From: Candidatus Methanofastidiosum methylothiophilum
GTDB taxonomy: Archaea > Methanobacteriota_B > Thermococci > Methanofastidiosales > Methanofastidiosaceae
Length of the DNA stretch: 33,378 nt
Reading direction: 5' to 3'
Assembly: GCA_001587575.1 (NCBI GenBank)
Contig: LNJC01000016.1
Coordinates: 1 to 33,378, forward strand
The translations under genes were made by a program, and so were the position numbers. Shown piece by piece: positions 25,232-33,377 of the stretch. The number at the start of each line of letters is the position of its first letter. The stretch's first letter is position 1. The notes under the pieces were generated by a model. That model saw only the letters and a program-made list of their open reading frames with translations, was not told the origin of the DNA and made no database searches.

Positions 25232-26614
25232 TTACTTGTTTTCTAATGTAGATTCCAAGAATTTTTTTAATTTCAAATAGTCGTTTTCCAGTCTTATTGG
25301 GCAGCCTTGTCTTCTGTCAACGTCTTTCATCGAATCTGGCAATTCAGGTTCAAATCCTAAGAGCGAATTAACCTCTTCCGGAAACTTTGCAGGATGTGCT
25401 GTTTCTAAAGAAATACTTAGAGGGTAATCCCCATTGTCACAATAATATGATTCAAGTCCTGCCCATCCTACGGCACCATGTGGTTCAAGAACTATCTTAT
25501 ATTTCTCATAGACATTCTTTATTGTATCCCTTGTTTTTTGATCAGATATGCTTGTTGAATAAATATTAGCTTTCATTTTATTGATGTCTGGATATTTATG
25601 AACTTTGCCTGATTTATCAACAGTTCCTCCATAAAGTTCAAAGAACCTAGCTAAATTTGAAGGATGGCCAACATTCATTGCGCTTGAAATGCAAGCTTTA
25701 GAAGGGGAAAGTTTTTGATACTGTCCATTGCTTAAGAATCTAGGGAATTCATCATTTTCATTTACTGCCATTATGAGTTTATGTAGGGGTAATCCCATTC
25801 GTCTTCCAAATTCGCATCCAAGAGAATTGCCAAAGTTACCTGATGGTACAGATATTAGAGCTTTTTCCCCTTCTTCTGATTTTTCAAGATATGCATAGAA
25901 AAAATAAATCATTTGAGGGAGTATTCTTCCTATGTTGATAGAGTTAGCAGATGTTAGATTTAAGCAAGTCAAGTCTTTGTCTTGAAATGCCATTTTTACA
26001 AGATTCTGGCAATCATCAAATTTACCATCAACAGCAAGAGTTGTTACATTATCTCCTATTGTATCAAGTTGTTTTTTCTGTCTGCCTGATACTTCACTTT
26101 CAGGGTATAGAATAAATACATTAATACCACTTAAGCCCTTGAATGCTTCGCCTACAGCGCTCCCTGTATCCCCCGAAGTTGCAACTAGTATATTTAACTC
26201 TTTATTTTCATCTTTTAATGCTCCCATAAGCCGAGCCATCATTCTGGCTGCAAAATCTTTAAACGAGGCTGTCGGACCTTGATCAAGTCTCATAACATAT
26301 TTTCTATCATGAACTCTTTCAATTGGTATTTTAAAGTTGTAGGCTTGTTTACATAAACTTAACAGATGGTCAGAATCTATATCTGAGTAAAGGAATTTTT
26401 CTAAAATTGTGTGGGCTAATTCGAAATACCTCTTTCCTCTTAGGTCTTCAAGCTCACCTTTTGAGAGGTTAGGTATCCTTTCAGGCATAAATAATCCTGC
26501 GTCTGGAGCTTGCCCCATCATAAGAGCATCCTTAAAACTTACAAGACCTTTAAAAGGAACAAATCCGGCCTCATTAATGTTTCTATTAGTACTATAATAT
26601 TTAATTCCACCCAT
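25232..26614 (-). CDS. thrC: Threonine synthase
   Basis: PLP enzyme of 460 residues converting O-phosphohomoserine to threonine. The N terminus (IKYYSTNRN, then LMMGQAPDAGLFMPE) matches the longer threonine synthase class found in many bacteria and yeast. The PLP lysine is Lys119 in GPTASFKDFAAR. The phosphate-binding loop is ATSGDTGSAVGEAF, and SANSINIGRILPQMIYFFYAY is also diagnostic. The gene seems to have its own promoter: TTTATAAA is centred about 27 bases before the ATG, so the transcript would be leaderless, and no ribosome binding site is visible. A 15-base palindrome lies about 36 bases further upstream. Confidence 0.96.
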   Translation of the reverse strand: MGGIKYYSTNRNINEAGFVPFKGLVSFKDALMMGQAPDAGLFMPERIPNLSKGELEDLRGKRYFELAHTILEKFLYSDIDSDHLLSLCKQAYNFKIPIERVHDRKYVMRLDQGPTASFKDFAARMMARLMGALKDENKELNILVATSGDTGSAVGEAFKGLSGINVFILYPESEVSGRQKKQLDTIGDNVTTLAVDGKFDDCQNLVKMAFQDKDLTCLNLTSANSINIGRILPQMIYFFYAYLEKSEEGEKALISVPSGNFGNSLGCEFGRRMGLPLHKLIMAVNENDEFPRFLSNGQYQKLSPSKACISSAMNVGHPSNLARFFELYGGTVDKSGKVHKYPDINKMKANIYSTSISDQKTRDTIKNVYEKYKIVLEPHGAVGWAGLESYYCDNGDYPLSISLETAHPAKFPEEVNSLLGFEPELPDSMKDVDRRQGCPIRLENDYLKLKKFLESTLENK

Positions 26615-26636
26615 AAATTATGCTTTTTCTATACAA

Positions 26637-26644
26637 TTTATAAA
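26637..26644 (-). promoter_or_regulatory. thrC: TATA box of thrC (leaderless transcript)
   Basis: TTTATAAA is centred about 27 bases from the thrC ATG at 26614, so transcription should begin at or next to the start codon. The absence of a GGTGAT-type site before the ATG agrees. Confidence 0.55.
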
Positions 26645-26673
26645 CTTTATTCCAACATGAACTCTACTTTAGA

Positions 26674-26688
26674 AAACGTTATACGTTT
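26674..26688. promoter_or_regulatory. Palindrome upstream of the thrC promoter
   Basis: AAACGT-TAT-ACGTTT is a perfect inverted repeat with 6-base arms, about 36 bases upstream of the thrC TATA box centre. It is placed where an archaeal activator or repressor might bind. It might equally be part of the 3' end of the aspS transcript. Confidence 0.3.
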
Positions 26689-26721
26689 AATAAAATAATT
26701 AGGATAAAGAAAATAATAATT

Positions 26722-28023
26722 CTATGGTTCAAGTCTTCTTCTGTCGTGGGGAAATAAAACACCTTCTCTTATGTTCTCAAGATTTAACATCTGCATTATG
26801 AGCCTGTCTATACCGAGTCCAAATCCTCCGTGTGGTGGCATTCCAAATCTAAACGGCTTCAGATATGCTTCAAATGACGATACTGGAAGACCTTTTTCTT
26901 TTATCCTTGTTTTAAGAACTTCCACATTGTGGATTCTTTGGCCCCCAGAGCTTATTTCAATGCCTTTGTAATCCAGATCAAATGCTCTCGCTACATCTCC
27001 ATCAAAGTTAGTATAGAATGGCTTAGTGGATAGGGGGTATTTTGTCAAGAAGTAAAGGTCATCTCCATATTTTTCTTTAATAATATTTCCTAGAGCTTTT
27101 TCGGATTCAGTGCCTAAATCTTCTCCATGATGAACATTGAAACCCGCTTCTTGAAGAAGAGAAATTGCTTCGTCATATTTTACCCTTCTAAAAGGTGTTG
27201 GAGGGACATTTATTTCGATTCCTAATAAAGAGAGTTCTTTCTTTTTATTTTCATTAACACATTTCAATATATAAGAAACTAAGTTCTCAAGAATATGCAT
27301 TACATCGTCTTCATTTTCTATAAAGGACATTTCTATGTCTACGGCATCGGATTCGGAAAGATGTCTTCTTGTATTTGATTCTTCGGCTCTAAAATAGTGG
27401 GCCATCTCAAAAACTCTGTCCATTCCTGTTGCCATCATTGTCTGCTTATAAAGTTGAGGAGATTGAGCTAGAAAAGCTTCTCTTTCAAAATATGAAAGTG
27501 GAAAAAGTTCTGTCCCGCCCTCAGTTCCTGATGCACTTATCTTTGGAGTCTGAATCTCTACAAAAGACTGGCTCAAAAGGTAGTCTCTCGCAGCTCTAAG
27601 TATTTCACTTCTAATTTTAAATATAGCCGTGACTTTTGGCTTTCTTATATCCATGTACCTATTATCAAGTCTTGTATCAATATCTGCATCAACTTTTTCA
27701 GACGGGTCCAGTGGAAGACTTGGTTCTGCCATGCTTATTACTTCTATTTCTGTTGGGATTACTTCAAGTCCGCCTGGCGCTTGAGGTGATGATTTTACGT
27801 TTCCCTTTACTGTAATAACCCATTCTCTTCCTAGAGAATCCATCAATTTAAAAATTTCTTCCGAGACTTTCTTTTTTGGGGCTGTAATTTGAGCAATTCC
27901 TTCTCTATCTCTAAGTAAAATAAATTTAATTCCCCCAAGGTCTCTTCTTTCGTGAACCCAGCCAGCGAGGACTACCTCCTCACCGTCTTTTATATTATCT
28001 GAATAACATGTTCTTTTTAGCAT
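26722..28023 (-). CDS. aspS: Aspartyl-tRNA synthetase, non-discriminating type (Asp/Asn)
   Basis: Class II synthetase of 433 residues in the archaeal/eukaryal AspRS length class, without the large bacterial insertion. Residues 1-105 are the OB-fold that reads the anticodon. The catalytic core carries motif 1 near FVEIQTPKI, motif 2 in FRAEESNTRRHLSE and motif 3 in GFGLGIDRL. Two positions known to control tRNA choice show the relaxed forms: His24 in GWVHERRDLGG (Trp in discriminating Thermococcus AspRS) and Pro83 in SPQAPGG (Lys there). It should therefore charge both tRNA(Asp) and tRNA(Asn) with aspartate. It directly follows gatB (TAAATG), which supports that role. Confidence 0.95.
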   Translation of the reverse strand: MLKRTCYSDNIKDGEEVVLAGWVHERRDLGGIKFILLRDREGIAQITAPKKKVSEEIFKLMDSLGREWVITVKGNVKSSPQAPGGLEVIPTEIEVISMAEPSLPLDPSEKVDADIDTRLDNRYMDIRKPKVTAIFKIRSEILRAARDYLLSQSFVEIQTPKISASGTEGGTELFPLSYFEREAFLAQSPQLYKQTMMATGMDRVFEMAHYFRAEESNTRRHLSESDAVDIEMSFIENEDDVMHILENLVSYILKCVNENKKKELSLLGIEINVPPTPFRRVKYDEAISLLQEAGFNVHHGEDLGTESEKALGNIIKEKYGDDLYFLTKYPLSTKPFYTNFDGDVARAFDLDYKGIEISSGGQRIHNVEVLKTRIKEKGLPVSSFEAYLKPFRFGMPPHGGFGLGIDRLIMQMLNLENIREGVLFPHDRRRLEP

Positions 28024-29424
28024 TTAATTCACCATGCATAATTTATCTTTAAGTAATTTTATTGTTTTTGAAGGTTCTGCTCTTCCTTCTGTTTCATTAA
28101 CAACTTTACCAAATAAGAAATGTAATGCATTCTCATTTCCAGATTTATAATCTTCAACTGCTTTTGGATTATCTCCCATGACCTTTTCTATTATATCTAA
28201 TAGTGTGTCTTCAGAGCTTATTTGATAAAAGTTCTTTTTATCCATAAGGGAGGTAATATCTTCTCCAGTGTCTACAGCATCTTCTATAATCCACTTGGCA
28301 TTTTTTACAGATAGTTCTCCTCTTTCAATAAATCCTATCATATCGGATATATGTTTCGGAGTAATCTTTGATGTTGAAACTGACAAGTTTTTCTCATTTA
28401 ATCTTCGTTTAAGTTCTGTTGCGCACCACTTACCTGATTCAATGGGATTTGATTTTTTTGCAGACTCTTCAAAGAAATCAGATAAATAAAGGTCAGATAT
28501 CAAAGCGTCAACTATTTCTTCGCCTAAAGAATATTCTTTCATAAATCTTTTCTTCTTATTGTGTGGCGATTCGGGCAATACTGATTCTATCTCCTGAAGT
28601 TTTTCTGGGCTTATATAAATTGGGACTAAATCCGGATCAGGGATGTACCTATAATCTGCAACTGTTTCTTTTTTTCTTAGGGTTTTAGTAATCATGCTGC
28701 CTTCATCGAAATGTCTTGTTTCCATTGTTATTGTTCCGCCTCTTTGTAAAACGGCTTTTTGTCTGACTATCTCATATTTCAATGCTTTATACACTCCTTT
28801 AACGGAGTTTACATTTTTTATTTCAATTCTATTACCACCCATTATAGAAATGTTAACGTCAGCCCTAATAGATCCTGATTCTCCTCTTATTACGCCTAAG
28901 TATTCAAGAGACAGTAAGAGATCTCTCAAAAATTCTCTTGCATATTCTGGAGATTTAATATCTGGTGCAGTTACTATTTCTGCAAGAGGTACTCCACATC
29001 TGTTGAGATCAACTTTACCTTCTCTAAGCTCATATCTTCCAGGATCTTCCTCAATATGTATCTCCCATATACCAACTCCCATAAAGTTACCATCTCCCAA
29101 TATAGGCTGAGATGTCCTCTGGTAATTTGAAGGTAAATCTGGATAAAAATAATGTTTTCTTTGAACATAGAAAGGTTTTTCATATGCCTTACAACCGAAG
29201 AATAAACCTATTTTTAGAAGATTTTCTAGAGCTTTTTCGTTTACGCCCATTGGTTTTGATCCGGGTTGAGATGTGCATATTGGACAAATGTTATTGTTTG
29301 GGGAGGAATTGATGTAATCAGTAGAACATTCACAGAAAATCTTTTGTTCTGTTTTTAATTGGACATGTATCTCAAGGCCTATCTTTAGGTTCAAATCTTT
29401 GTATTTGTCTTCGTGAAGCTGCAA
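28024..29424 (-). CDS. gatB: Asp-tRNA(Asn) amidotransferase subunit B (GatB)
   Basis: Protein of 466 residues. It holds the tRNA and phosphorylates the misacylated aspartate before amidation. The signature IGLEIHVQL lies at 15-23. Zinc ligands Cys31, Cys33, Cys47 and Cys50 are in the FCEC and CPIC pairs. YFYPDLPSNYQ and EEDPGR contribute to the kinase site, ADVNISI and RIEIKNVNS follow, and the helical tail domain is at about 300-466. The start is TTG, one base-pair step after the gatA stop (TAATTG), with GGGGGAAT upstream. Its partners gatA and gatC are the two genes before it. Confidence 0.95.
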   Translation of the reverse strand: MQLHEDKYKDLNLKIGLEIHVQLKTEQKIFCECSTDYINSSPNNNICPICTSQPGSKPMGVNEKALENLLKIGLFFGCKAYEKPFYVQRKHYFYPDLPSNYQRTSQPILGDGNFMGVGIWEIHIEEDPGRYELREGKVDLNRCGVPLAEIVTAPDIKSPEYAREFLRDLLLSLEYLGVIRGESGSIRADVNISIMGGNRIEIKNVNSVKGVYKALKYEIVRQKAVLQRGGTITMETRHFDEGSMITKTLRKKETVADYRYIPDPDLVPIYISPEKLQEIESVLPESPHNKKKRFMKEYSLGEEIVDALISDLYLSDFFEESAKKSNPIESGKWCATELKRRLNEKNLSVSTSKITPKHISDMIGFIERGELSVKNAKWIIEDAVDTGEDITSLMDKKNFYQISSEDTLLDIIEKVMGDNPKAVEDYKSGNENALHFLFGKVVNETEGRAEPSKTIKLLKDKLCMVN

Positions 29425-30843
29425 TTAGATTCCCCCACAAGCTAATTCTACTGCCCTCATTCCTTTCAACAATTTTGATTCACATAAACTGTCGGCATGA
29501 AGTTGCAGTCCAACTGGAAGGCCTTTTGCTTCACCGACAGGCTGACTTGAAGCACATATTCCGGCAAGGTTTGCACTTACTGTAAGTATATCTGAAGAAT
29601 ACATAGATAGTGGATCCGATATCCTTTCTCCAATTTTCCAAGGGAGTGTTGGCATAGTTGGGCCTATAAGTAAATCATAAGAATTGAAAATTCTTTTAAA
29701 ATCCTCTTTAATAGCACTTCTAGCTTTGAGGGCTTTTGTATACCATCTTCCTCTAAACTCTTCCATTGTGATAAATGTTCCTAGTAGAACTCTTCTCTTG
29801 ACTTCTATTCCCATTGAAGTTTCTCTAGTATTTGAAACAGCTTCAACAATATCTTGGCCTCCAACATAATGCCCATATTTGAATCCATCAAATTTAGACA
29901 TTGCAGAAGAAAATTCACTGAAAACGACTAAATAATAAATAGGGATTGCATATTTAATGTTTGGAAGGGACACTTCTTCTATTTTTGCGCCTTCAGATTC
30001 AAGCTTACTGATTTTGTCAAGTATAATATTTTTAATTTTTTCATCAACGCCTTCAAAGAACTCTTTAGCGTATGCAATTTTAAGGTTTTTAATGTCTTGA
30101 TCTTTAAAATTCTCAACTGTTTTAGTATATGATTTGCTACTTTCAACTGTTACTGTATCTCGAGGATCTTTACCTGAGATAATATCTAGTAAAAGTGCTA
30201 TCCCATAGGTATCCTTTGCAAAAGGTCCTGGCCCTTCCAAACTCATAGCCATATCGGATAATCCATATCTAGAAACTAATCCGTAACTAGGTTTAAATCC
30301 ATAAACGCCACAAAAACTTGCAGGGCACCTTATTGACCCTCCAGTGTCACTCCCAATTGAAAGGTCTGTGAATCCCGCAGCTAATGAAGCTGCACTTCCT
30401 GATGAACTCCCCCCGGGAACATAATCAATATTTCTAGGATTTTTTGTTGGTCCAAAATAAGAAGAAGTTCCATCCGATCCACATGCGAATTCATCCATAT
30501 TGCACTTTCCAATTATGATTCCATCTTCTTTTTTGATTGAATTAATAATTGTCGCATCATATGGTGCAATATAGTTTTCCAACACTTTTGAACCACATGT
30601 CATCCTAAGTTTGGAAACTGCGATATTATCTTTAATAGAAATGGCGAGTCCAGAAAGTTTTCCTTGAATGCCTTTATCAATTTTTTTCTGTATTTCCTTA
30701 GAGGAGTTCTGGGCATCCTCTATGTTCAATGTGATAAAAGAATTTATTTCCTTGTCTTTCTTTTGAATTTCTTCAATTTTTTTATGAATATGTTCTTCTA
30801 ATGAATTGGATGATAAATCCTCAATGAGATCTTTAGTAAACAT
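29425..30843 (-). CDS. gatA: Asp-tRNA(Asn) amidotransferase subunit A (GatA)
   Basis: Amidase-signature protein of 472 residues that releases ammonia from glutamine or asparagine for the GatB site. The catalytic triad is Lys71 (ISIKDN), the cis-Ser Ser146 (GGSSSGSAAS) and the nucleophile Ser170 (GSDTGGSIRCPASF). The spacing equals that of Staphylococcus aureus GatA (79, 154, 178) shifted by eight. GGTAT precedes the ATG, and gatC lies 12 bases upstream. Confidence 0.96.
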   Translation of the reverse strand: MFTKDLIEDLSSNSLEEHIHKKIEEIQKKDKEINSFITLNIEDAQNSSKEIQKKIDKGIQGKLSGLAISIKDNIAVSKLRMTCGSKVLENYIAPYDATIINSIKKEDGIIIGKCNMDEFACGSDGTSSYFGPTKNPRNIDYVPGGSSSGSAASLAAGFTDLSIGSDTGGSIRCPASFCGVYGFKPSYGLVSRYGLSDMAMSLEGPGPFAKDTYGIALLLDIISGKDPRDTVTVESSKSYTKTVENFKDQDIKNLKIAYAKEFFEGVDEKIKNIILDKISKLESEGAKIEEVSLPNIKYAIPIYYLVVFSEFSSAMSKFDGFKYGHYVGGQDIVEAVSNTRETSMGIEVKRRVLLGTFITMEEFRGRWYTKALKARSAIKEDFKRIFNSYDLLIGPTMPTLPWKIGERISDPLSMYSSDILTVSANLAGICASSQPVGEAKGLPVGLQLHADSLCESKLLKGMRAVELACGGI

Positions 30844-30855
30844 GATACCACTAAA

Positions 30856-31149
30856 TCAAAGATTTCTTGGAACGACAATAAAGCCATCTTCTTTTTTGTT
30901 GAAGTTATTCTTAATGTCGTTAATTTTATTGAAGGGCTTTGGTTCTGAATCTTTTCTCAAAACATTAACATTTTCAATAACATAATAAAGTTCTTTTTCA
31001 CCAACTTTTATCTCGTCGACAACTGAAAATTCTTCAAGAATTCTCTCAAATTCTTCTCTGAATTTCTCTTTTTCTTTTTCAGAAAGCTTTAATCTAGCTA
31101 TTTCTGAAACTCTCTCTATAACATTGTCATCAATAATGGTTTCTACCAT
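30856..31149 (-). CDS. gatC: Asp-tRNA(Asn) amidotransferase subunit C (GatC)
   Basis: Protein of 97 residues, the belt that wraps the GatA-GatB interface. The N-terminal helices include VERVSEIARLKLSEKEKEKFREEFERIL, the GatC pattern (V-x-x-I-A-x-L-x-x-L), followed by a less structured tail ending in VVPRNL. It is the first gene of gatC-gatA-gatB-aspS, with GGGGT before the ATG and a TATA box about 45 bases upstream. Confidence 0.92.
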   Translation of the reverse strand: MVETIIDDNVIERVSEIARLKLSEKEKEKFREEFERILEEFSVVDEIKVGEKELYYVIENVNVLRKDSEPKPFNKINDIKNNFNKKEDGFIVVPRNL

Positions 31150-31189
31150 TTTTACCCCTTCAAAATTTAAAGTTGTTGTCTTAAGATTA

Positions 31190-31199
31190 CATATAAATG
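31190..31199 (-). promoter_or_regulatory. gatC: TATA box of the gatCAB-aspS operon
   Basis: On the minus strand this is CATTTATATG. The predicted transcript start is near 31168, giving a leader of about 19 bases that contains GGGGT. It marks the start of the operon, separate from the CBS gene upstream. Confidence 0.5.
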
Positions 31200-31216
31200 T
31201 TTCTCTTACAATCTGA

Positions 31217-32062
31217 CTAAATTAAGTCTTTAAAAGCCTTGAGAATATCAATGTCCCTCAAAATACCTATCAGTACATTATTATCTCCAATGACAGCAAT
31301 ATATCTTGTTTCTTCTTTGTGGAATAGTTCGATTGCCTGAGATATTGGTAAATTTTGATTTATAGTTGAATATCCTTTTTTTAAATAGTTGGAAACTGGC
31401 TTGTTTGGAAGATAAAAATTGCTAGTTCCAATCAATACTGAAGCTTTCCAGTTCCAATCCCAATCGTCTCCAGATTCGCCTTTTGTAGCGTCTGATTCAG
31501 TAATTCCACTTATTATTTCGCCCGCCCTTATCATATCTGTAGTATCCAACAAGCCTACAAATTTACCTTCGTTATTAAGGACTCCCAAGAATGAAACCTT
31601 AAAGTTTAACATTATTTTAGAGGCGATATATGTTGGAGTGTTTTCCCAAACGCTCATGAAATAGTTGTTATCAATAAATTCTGATATTAATTTTTTTATT
31701 TTATATTTTTTATTAACTAAAGGAAGTATTTCTTTTAAAGATATAATACCAACTACATCACTATTTTCAACTACCGGCAAATAATAATAATCACCGCTTA
31801 AAAATAATGAAATGGCTTTTTCAATATTGTCTTTTATGTTTATCAGAGGAACTTCTCTTCTCATTATTAGGGCAAGTTGTTCTTCTTCGGGTTTTGAAAG
31901 TATATCATTTATATTAATAATACCAAGAAATGTGTCTGTACCTTCTTTTAAAGCAATCAATTCAGGGATATCATTTTTCTTCATTGTTTCTATTGCAATG
32001 GCTCTATCACTAGGTATACTAAATTTTAGGAAATCTCTTTTAATTATATTCTCTAAAGTCAT
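31217..32062 (-). CDS. Protein with four CBS domains
   Basis: Cytoplasmic protein of 281 residues made of four CBS motifs, at about 8-57, 66-117, 125-180 and 217-279. Each has the G-(I/L)-(I/L)-x-x-x-D/E-I turn (FLGIININDIL, VVGIISLKEIL, FVGLLDTTDMI, LIGILRDIDIL). Between the third and fourth is a linker rich in Asp and Trp (GDDWDWNWK), a feature I recall from other archaeal four-CBS proteins. Such proteins bind adenine nucleotides or S-adenosyl compounds and act as sensors; the ligand and target here are unknown. No effector domain is fused. GGGAG precedes the ATG. It is divergent from Sec61 beta with a shared AT-rich promoter region. Confidence 0.9.
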   Translation of the reverse strand: MTLENIIKRDFLKFSIPSDRAIAIETMKKNDIPELIALKEGTDTFLGIININDILSKPEEEQLALIMRREVPLINIKDNIEKAISLFLSGDYYYLPVVENSDVVGIISLKEILPLVNKKYKIKKLISEFIDNNYFMSVWENTPTYIASKIMLNFKVSFLGVLNNEGKFVGLLDTTDMIRAGEIISGITESDATKGESGDDWDWNWKASVLIGTSNFYLPNKPVSNYLKKGYSTINQNLPISQAIELFHKEETRYIAVIGDNNVLIGILRDIDILKAFKDLI

Positions 32063-32084
32063 TTTTCTCCCTTCATTACGATAA

Positions 32085-32094
32085 ATTTATATAA
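32085..32094 (+). promoter_or_regulatory. secG: TATA box of the Sec61 beta gene
   Basis: ATTTATATAA is centred about 34 bases before the ATG at 32124, giving a transcript start near 32115. The upstream in-frame ATG at 32094 overlaps this box and so would not be in the mRNA. The element is nearly symmetrical and may also serve the divergent CBS gene, with a start near 32063. Confidence 0.55.
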
Positions 32095-32123
32095 TGAACA
32101 AACTTTTTTTTGTTAGTGAGTTT

Positions 32124-32312
32124 ATGGTAAAGAGAAAACCTCAGGCTGTTGGGGGGGCAATGCCAGCGACAGGTGCTGGTCTCATCAGATATTTTGATGA
32201 AGACGAAGGAGGATTAAAAATCCGTCCTGAAGCTGTAGTTGCGATATGTGTTGTTGTTATTGTAGTTGGTATACTTCTACAGGTATTTGGCGCAGAGCTC
32301 TTAGGGTTCTAA
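32124..32312 (+). CDS. secG: Preprotein translocase subunit Sec61 beta (archaeal SecG)
   Basis: Protein of 62 residues with a cytoplasmic Gly/Ala/Pro-rich N terminus (GGAMPATGAGLIRYFDED), the ITPxxV-like linker replaced by LKIRPEAVV, and one C-terminal membrane helix (AVVAICVVVIVVGILLQVFG). This is the form of archaeal Sec61 beta, a nonessential partner of SecY and SecE in the protein-conducting channel. The reading frame opens 30 bases earlier, but the TATA box and GTGAG before 32124 decide for the shorter start. It converges on the gene ending at 32319, with six bases between stops. Confidence 0.93.
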   Translation: MVKRKPQAVGGAMPATGAGLIRYFDEDEGGLKIRPEAVVAICVVVIVVGILLQVFGAELLGF

Positions 32313-32318
32313 GACCGT

Positions 32319-33161
32319 TTATACTAAATCATCTTTTTTATATTCTTTACTAAATTTTTTGAATGGATTTTCATTACTGATATTCAGATTAGACCTTTCA
32401 GTTTCATCTGTGCAAGTTTCATTAACTGGGACAGTTGTTTCTTCAACTTTTTGTTCTTTTGGTTCTTTATATAAGGTCTCTTCTTCTCCAAAAAGTGTAA
32501 AGTCGTCTTTTAGAATATCTTCGAATCTTTTTTGTTTTTCTTGATCTAGCGTTTCTTCAATCTCATCTTCAATTGGTTTATAGGACGGTTGAGAGGCCAC
32601 AAATTGAGACGTTCCAGATTGATTAGTTTGAGATTCATATTTTTCTATGAATCTTTTAGACGCTTCTACTTCGCCTTCTAATTTTGCACATTTTAATCTT
32701 AATTCACTAAACTCTTCTTCCATTTTTAGCATTTTATTGAGTTTGAATTCAAGTTCAGACTTATCTTCTTTCAAAACTTTTAATTTTCTTAAAGAATTCT
32801 CTAGTTCTTCATTTACCTCATTTAACTTGACTTTTAAACTGTCATTTTCTGCTTTGTATATCTTTGCTTTCTTTATTTCCTCTAAAGGAGGAAGTTTTCC
32901 CTTTGAAACGATGATGCAGTCTTTTCCTACAGAAACTATCTCATCTGCTACTATTGTAATCTTTGTTTCAAATCTTAAAAGTTTAGATTCTGAACGAGAA
33001 AGGCCATAACTTTCAGCGCTCTGGCCAAGTTTCATGTGAATAAGAATCTTACCTTCTACCATCTCAATGTCAACGTTTTTTACAAATCCTTTTATCGTAC
33101 CAGAAATATCTACCAATAACTTATTAGTAAATTGTCCTTCAGCGCCTGACAATACATCCAT
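32319..33161 (-). CDS. PRC-barrel-like domain plus coiled coil, possible cell-division protein
   Basis: Protein of 280 residues in three parts. Residues 10-90 are beta-rich and look like a PRC barrel: IKGFVKNVDIEMVEGKI near the start, and DEIVSVGKDCIIVS closing the domain in the usual I-x-S-V-G-x-D manner. Residues 94-175 form a charged coiled coil (leucine/lysine/glutamate heptads). Residues 180-280 are acidic and disordered, ending in a basic patch and KKDDLV. There is no membrane segment. Barrel plus coiled coil is the plan of CdvA, and PRC-barrel proteins also act with SepF in euryarchaeal division, so a division role is possible but unproven. GAGGGT precedes the ATG. Confidence 0.72.
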   Translation of the reverse strand: MDVLSGAEGQFTNKLLVDISGTIKGFVKNVDIEMVEGKILIHMKLGQSAESYGLSRSESKLLRFETKITIVADEIVSVGKDCIIVSKGKLPPLEEIKKAKIYKAENDSLKVKLNEVNEELENSLRKLKVLKEDKSELEFKLNKMLKMEEEFSELRLKCAKLEGEVEASKRFIEKYESQTNQSGTSQFVASQPSYKPIEDEIEETLDQEKQKRFEDILKDDFTLFGEEETLYKEPKEQKVEETTVPVNETCTDETERSNLNISNENPFKKFSKEYKKDDLV

Positions 33162-33238
33162 AAAAACCCTCTTTAATCGTTAAAATATAATATTATTAGG
33201 CAGACATATTATTTAAACTTATTGTTTATTTTGGCTGT

Positions 33239-33260
33239 GGGACATAATTCCTTTTGTCCC
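33239..33260 (-). terminator. Hairpin after the partial right-edge gene
   Basis: GGGACA and TGTCCC pair around a 10-base loop, 21 bases after the stop codon at 33282. It could be a terminator, or the subterminal hairpin of a mobile element if the DUF2080-like call is right. Confidence 0.35.
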
Positions 33261-33281
33261 CCTCAAAATAGAATTTAGGTT

Positions 33282-33377
33282 CTAATCTTTGACAATTATC
33301 ACGTAGGCTCGATAGCCTATGTACTTCTTCTGGGCATCTACTTTTGCACCGTTGCCGTATGCACTAACCTTTCTCTC
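33282..33377 (-). CDS. Partial gene: C terminus of a DUF2080-like, transposon-associated protein
   Basis: Only the last 31 codons and the stop lie in the window; the gene continues beyond the right edge. The visible sequence has KVSAYGNGAKVDAQKKYIG and ends in AYVIIVKD. This resembles DUF2080 proteins, small archaeal products found next to transposases, which share a (F/Y)GNGAKV-x-x-x-KKY(I/L)G motif. A short hairpin (33239-33260) follows the stop. With so little sequence this is a tentative match, and the rest of an insertion sequence might lie to the right. Confidence 0.45.
   Translation of the reverse strand, partial: ERKVSAYGNGAKVDAQKKYIGYRAYVIIVKD

Noticed and set aside
32094-32123. Longer Sec61 beta start at 32094
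   Set aside because: This ATG overlaps the TATA box, so it would precede the transcript start; GTGAG supports 32124.
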